Part shown: piece by piece, positions 28,567-30,290 of the stretch | Position numbering within the stretch: the stretch's first letter is position 1 | Layout: every line of letters starts with the position of its first letter | Assembly (NCBI GenBank): GCA_038203095.1 | Contig: JBBREH010000016.1 | Coordinates: 1 to 30,290, forward strand | Direction: 5' to 3' | DNA length: 30,290 bases | From: PALSA-1336 sp038203095 | GTDB lineage: Bacteria; Patescibacteriota; Doudnabacteria; UBA920 | Made by a program: the position numbers and the translations under genes | Notes under the pieces: model-generated | What the model was told of the DNA's origin: nothing | Database searches by the model: none | Seen by the model: the letters and a program-made list of their open reading frames with translations, nothing else

Positions 28567-29364
28567 ATGACAAACAAAATGCTCATTTATATTATAGTTG
28601 CAATAGTCGTAGTTTGCGGCGCGGTAGCGGGATACGCTTATTGGCAGCAAACTAAGCCGTTAGTAGTTAGCGACGACCAAATTAAGTCTGCGCAGGAAAA
28701 TCAACAAGCCGCGCAAACCTCTCCCGACTTAAATAAGCAGCAACCGGCTCAACCTGCTTCTGCCTCCTCGACAATTGACACAATCCCGCCCGTTGCCAAA
28801 GATCCAAATGTTTGTCAAAGAAACTTTGACGCAAATAAATTGAAAACCGACAAAGTTTCAATTTCCGGTCATCAGGTAGAAATTGATGTAAAAGGTTTTG
28901 GTAAAATTACTTTAGAACTGTACGACAAAGACGCGCCCAAGGCAGTGGAAAGTTTTTTACGCTTGGTCAATTCCGGCTACTATAATTGTTTAACTTTTCA
29001 CCGCGTGGCTAAAGGTTTTGTTATTCAGGGTGGTGATCCGAGTGGCAACGGCAGTGGGGGAGAATCGGCATTTGGAACACCTTTTGCAGACGAACTAAAT
29101 TCGGCGTCAGCTTCTTATAAAGCTGGTTATGTTAAAGGTGTACTTGCTATGGCCAATAGTGGGCCTAACACTAACGGTAGCCAATTCTTTATTATGCTAG
29201 CCGATAACCAGTTGCCCCACGCTTACACAATTTTTGGCAAAACCGTATCCGGTCTTGATGTGGTAGATAAAATCGGCCAAGTTGATATAATCCCGCAAAT
29301 GGGTCCAACTGACGGTGCGCCTAAACAGCCTGTGGTAATGGAGAGTGTTAAAATTATTAAATAG
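28567..29364 (+). CDS. Membrane-anchored cyclophilin-type peptidyl-prolyl isomerase
   Basis: 265 residues. An N-terminal uncleaved anchor helix (about 5-25) and a Gln/Ala/Ser-rich linker (to about 80) place the catalytic domain outside the membrane. The cyclophilin domain (about 100-265) shows FHRVAKGFVIQGGDPSGNGSGG, then MANSGPNTNGSQFFI and YTIFGKTVSGLDVVDKI. These are the expected catalytic Arg, Gln and Phe regions; the tryptophan typical of human CypA is replaced by His (LPHAYTIFG), as in many bacterial forms. It probably helps fold exported proteins. A weak AAAGAG lies before the ATG. Confidence 0.94.
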   Translation: MTNKMLIYIIVAIVVVCGAVAGYAYWQQTKPLVVSDDQIKSAQENQQAAQTSPDLNKQQPAQPASASSTIDTIPPVAKDPNVCQRNFDANKLKTDKVSISGHQVEIDVKGFGKITLELYDKDAPKAVESFLRLVNSGYYNCLTFHRVAKGFVIQGGDPSGNGSGGESAFGTPFADELNSASASYKAGYVKGVLAMANSGPNTNGSQFFIMLADNQLPHAYTIFGKTVSGLDVVDKIGQVDIIPQMGPTDGAPKQPVVMESVKIIK

Positions 29365-29370
29365 AAAATA

Positions 29371-29420
29371 GGTATTAGCGAATAGGCAATAGGAATATTT
29401 ACTAATCGCTATTGACTATT
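29371..29420 (+). repeat. Word-reiterated hairpin, cyclophilin / ndk junction
   Basis: AATAGGCAATAG (29381-29392) pairs with CTATTGACTATT (29409-29420) with one mismatch. Related words GCGAATAGG, CAATAGG and CGCTATTG recur on both sides. It fills the 74-base gap. Confidence 0.65.
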
Positions 29421-29438
29421 GCCCAATCCCTAAAATAT

Positions 29439-29933
29439 ATGGAAAAATCTTTAGTTTTACTTAAGCCAGACGCCGTTGACCGGGGCTTAGTTGGTGAAAT
29501 AATTACTCGGTTTGAAAAAGTTGGATTAAAAATTGCCGGTCTAAAATTGGTTTGGCCAAAAAAAGAACACGCGGCTAAACACTACACAGATGACTTAGCA
29601 CAGCGTCGCGGTCAGCATGTGCGCGACTTAATGATAGAAATGCTTACCTCCGGGCCCATTGTTGCCATTGCTTTAGAAGGCGTGGAAGCCGTGGAAGTGG
29701 TTAGGAAAATTGTCGGCGCCACCGAACCAAAAACCGCATTACCGGGGACTATTCGTGGCGATTATTCTCACGTTTCTTTTAAACACGCCGATGCCAAAAA
29801 AATGGGTGTATTTAATTTAGTCCACGCCTCCGGTAGCCCGGAAGAAGCTGTCTCCGAAGTGTCAGTCTGGTTTGCTCCCGAAGAACTGCACGAGCATAAG
29901 CCGGGATATACCAAGCATACAATTGCGTATTAG
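29439..29933 (+). CDS. ndk: Nucleoside diphosphate kinase
   Basis: 164-residue cytoplasmic enzyme that passes the gamma phosphate of ATP to nucleoside diphosphates through a phosphohistidine. LLKPDAVDRGLVGEI at about 7-21 is the opening signature with Lys9, and NLVHASGSPEEA holds the catalytic His129; the usual NxxHGSDS is modified to H-A-S-G-S. TKTALPGTIRGDY-like motif near 100-113 binds the nucleotide. The protein is longer than the usual 140-150 residues because of an insertion in the middle part. I chose ATG 29439 over a TTG at 29412, which lies in the repeat. Confidence 0.95.
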   Translation: MEKSLVLLKPDAVDRGLVGEIITRFEKVGLKIAGLKLVWPKKEHAAKHYTDDLAQRRGQHVRDLMIEMLTSGPIVAIALEGVEAVEVVRKIVGATEPKTALPGTIRGDYSHVSFKHADAKKMGVFNLVHASGSPEEAVSEVSVWFAPEELHEHKPGYTKHTIAY

Positions 29934-29936
29934 GAT

Positions 29937-30062
29937 GTAGCGGAGGCCATCGGCCTCCATAATATGAATGTCGGAAGTGAGTAGTTTGTATTGTTGGTAG
30001 CGTGCTCGTTTGAGTCTGAGCCTAGGGCTCGCCCTTCAGAGTCAAAGACCGATTTATCGACT
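29937..30062. repeat. REP-like fragments after ndk
   Basis: GTAGCGGAGGCC with perfect hairpin GGAGGCC / GGCCTCC (29942-29958) starts four bases after the ndk stop. A second piece begins GTAGCGTGC (29997-30005) and contains TTTGAGTCTGA / TCAGAGTCAAA around GAGCC / GGGCTC and ends with CCGATTTATCG. Both are partial members of the A family. Confidence 0.65.
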
Positions 30063-30074
30063 TTATCTAAATAT

Positions 30075-30107
30075 AAAAGCTCCCTTATATAAGGGAGCTT
30101 TTGTATT
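30075..30107 (+). terminator. Intrinsic terminator
   Basis: Perfect 12-bp stem AAAAGCTCCCTT (30075-30086) / AAGGGAGCTTTT (30091-30102) with loop ATAT, T-rich tail. It can end ndk transcription and, being symmetrical, transcription from the right as well. Confidence 0.9.
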
Positions 30108-30290
30108 TTGTATTGACAACTCTTTCTCTGCTTAAATCACTTGTTAGTGACCTTGAATTACGAAACTCATTTATTCATTAAAATTCCCATCTTTGGCATA
30201 AATTTCCAAAAAACTTTTTACCTTAATTAAGCTATTAAGCTAAAAATTTTGTTTGAAAATTTCTGCTCAAAGCTAGAAATTTTACTAAAC
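30108..30290. other. AT-rich right window edge
   Basis: No gene recognised. A lone TTGACA at 30113-30118 lacks a well-spaced -10 box. Confidence 0.3.

Overview
The window looks like a chromosomal segment of a Patescibacteria (Candidate Phyla Radiation) bacterium, probably of the Parcubacteria side. The reasons are a mixture of streamlined housekeeping genes, several short proteins seen mainly in such genomes, weak or absent ribosome binding sites on most genes, and intergenic DNA crowded with palindromes. UGA is used as a stop codon (nrdR, the gene ending at 24482), so the standard code applies. I cannot name a species. No rRNA, tRNA or CRISPR array was seen.

Layout. (1) 254-5250, plus strand: signal peptidase I, a degenerate histidyl-tRNA-synthetase-like protein, a HIT hydrolase, ribosomal protein S21, a YqeY/GatB-like protein and FtsA. 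Every junction in this run carries an imperfect hairpin built from its own reiterated short word. (2) 5260-12085: an accessory island inside the division locus. It is bracketed by two related AbiEii-type toxin modules that point outward, and it holds an IS30 transposase remnant, one minus-strand orphan gene and two GC-rich genes for secreted or anchored proline-rich proteins. These last two have near-consensus promoters, long structured leaders and strong Shine-Dalgarno sites, unlike the surrounding genes. (3) 12126-19018: a small DUF5663-like protein, a 1607-residue protein with an HExxH zincin-like C-terminus, a candidate structured RNA, and FtsZ. (4) 19267-20180: a small membrane-anchored protein behind a roughly 375-base hairpin-rich leader. 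(5) 20378-26584: a ribonucleotide reduction and cobalamin region. NrdR boxes overlap a promoter, followed by nrdR, the B12-dependent reductase nrdJ, an unknown small gene and a cob(I)alamin adenosyltransferase. A separate promoter then drives a DUF4430 (transcobalamin-C-like) lipoprotein and a DUF6580-like membrane protein. (6) 26586-29933: a YggU/DUF167 protein, a ComEC-like DNA uptake channel, a membrane-anchored cyclophilin and nucleoside diphosphate kinase.

How the genes work together. FtsA and FtsZ are partners in division: FtsA has a membrane-targeting C-terminus and FtsZ keeps the C-terminal peptide that binds it. The nrdR-nrdJ-adenosyltransferase set makes dNTPs with an AdoCbl-dependent enzyme and supplies its cofactor. 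The downstream lipoprotein and membrane protein are a plausible route for scavenging cobalamin, since no synthesis genes are visible here.

The most unusual features are the word-reiterated hairpins at operon junctions, a roughly 140-bp palindromic element sitting in frame inside the DUF6580-like coding sequence, a modular REP-like family with two conserved inner hairpins, and the GC-rich secreted-protein module.
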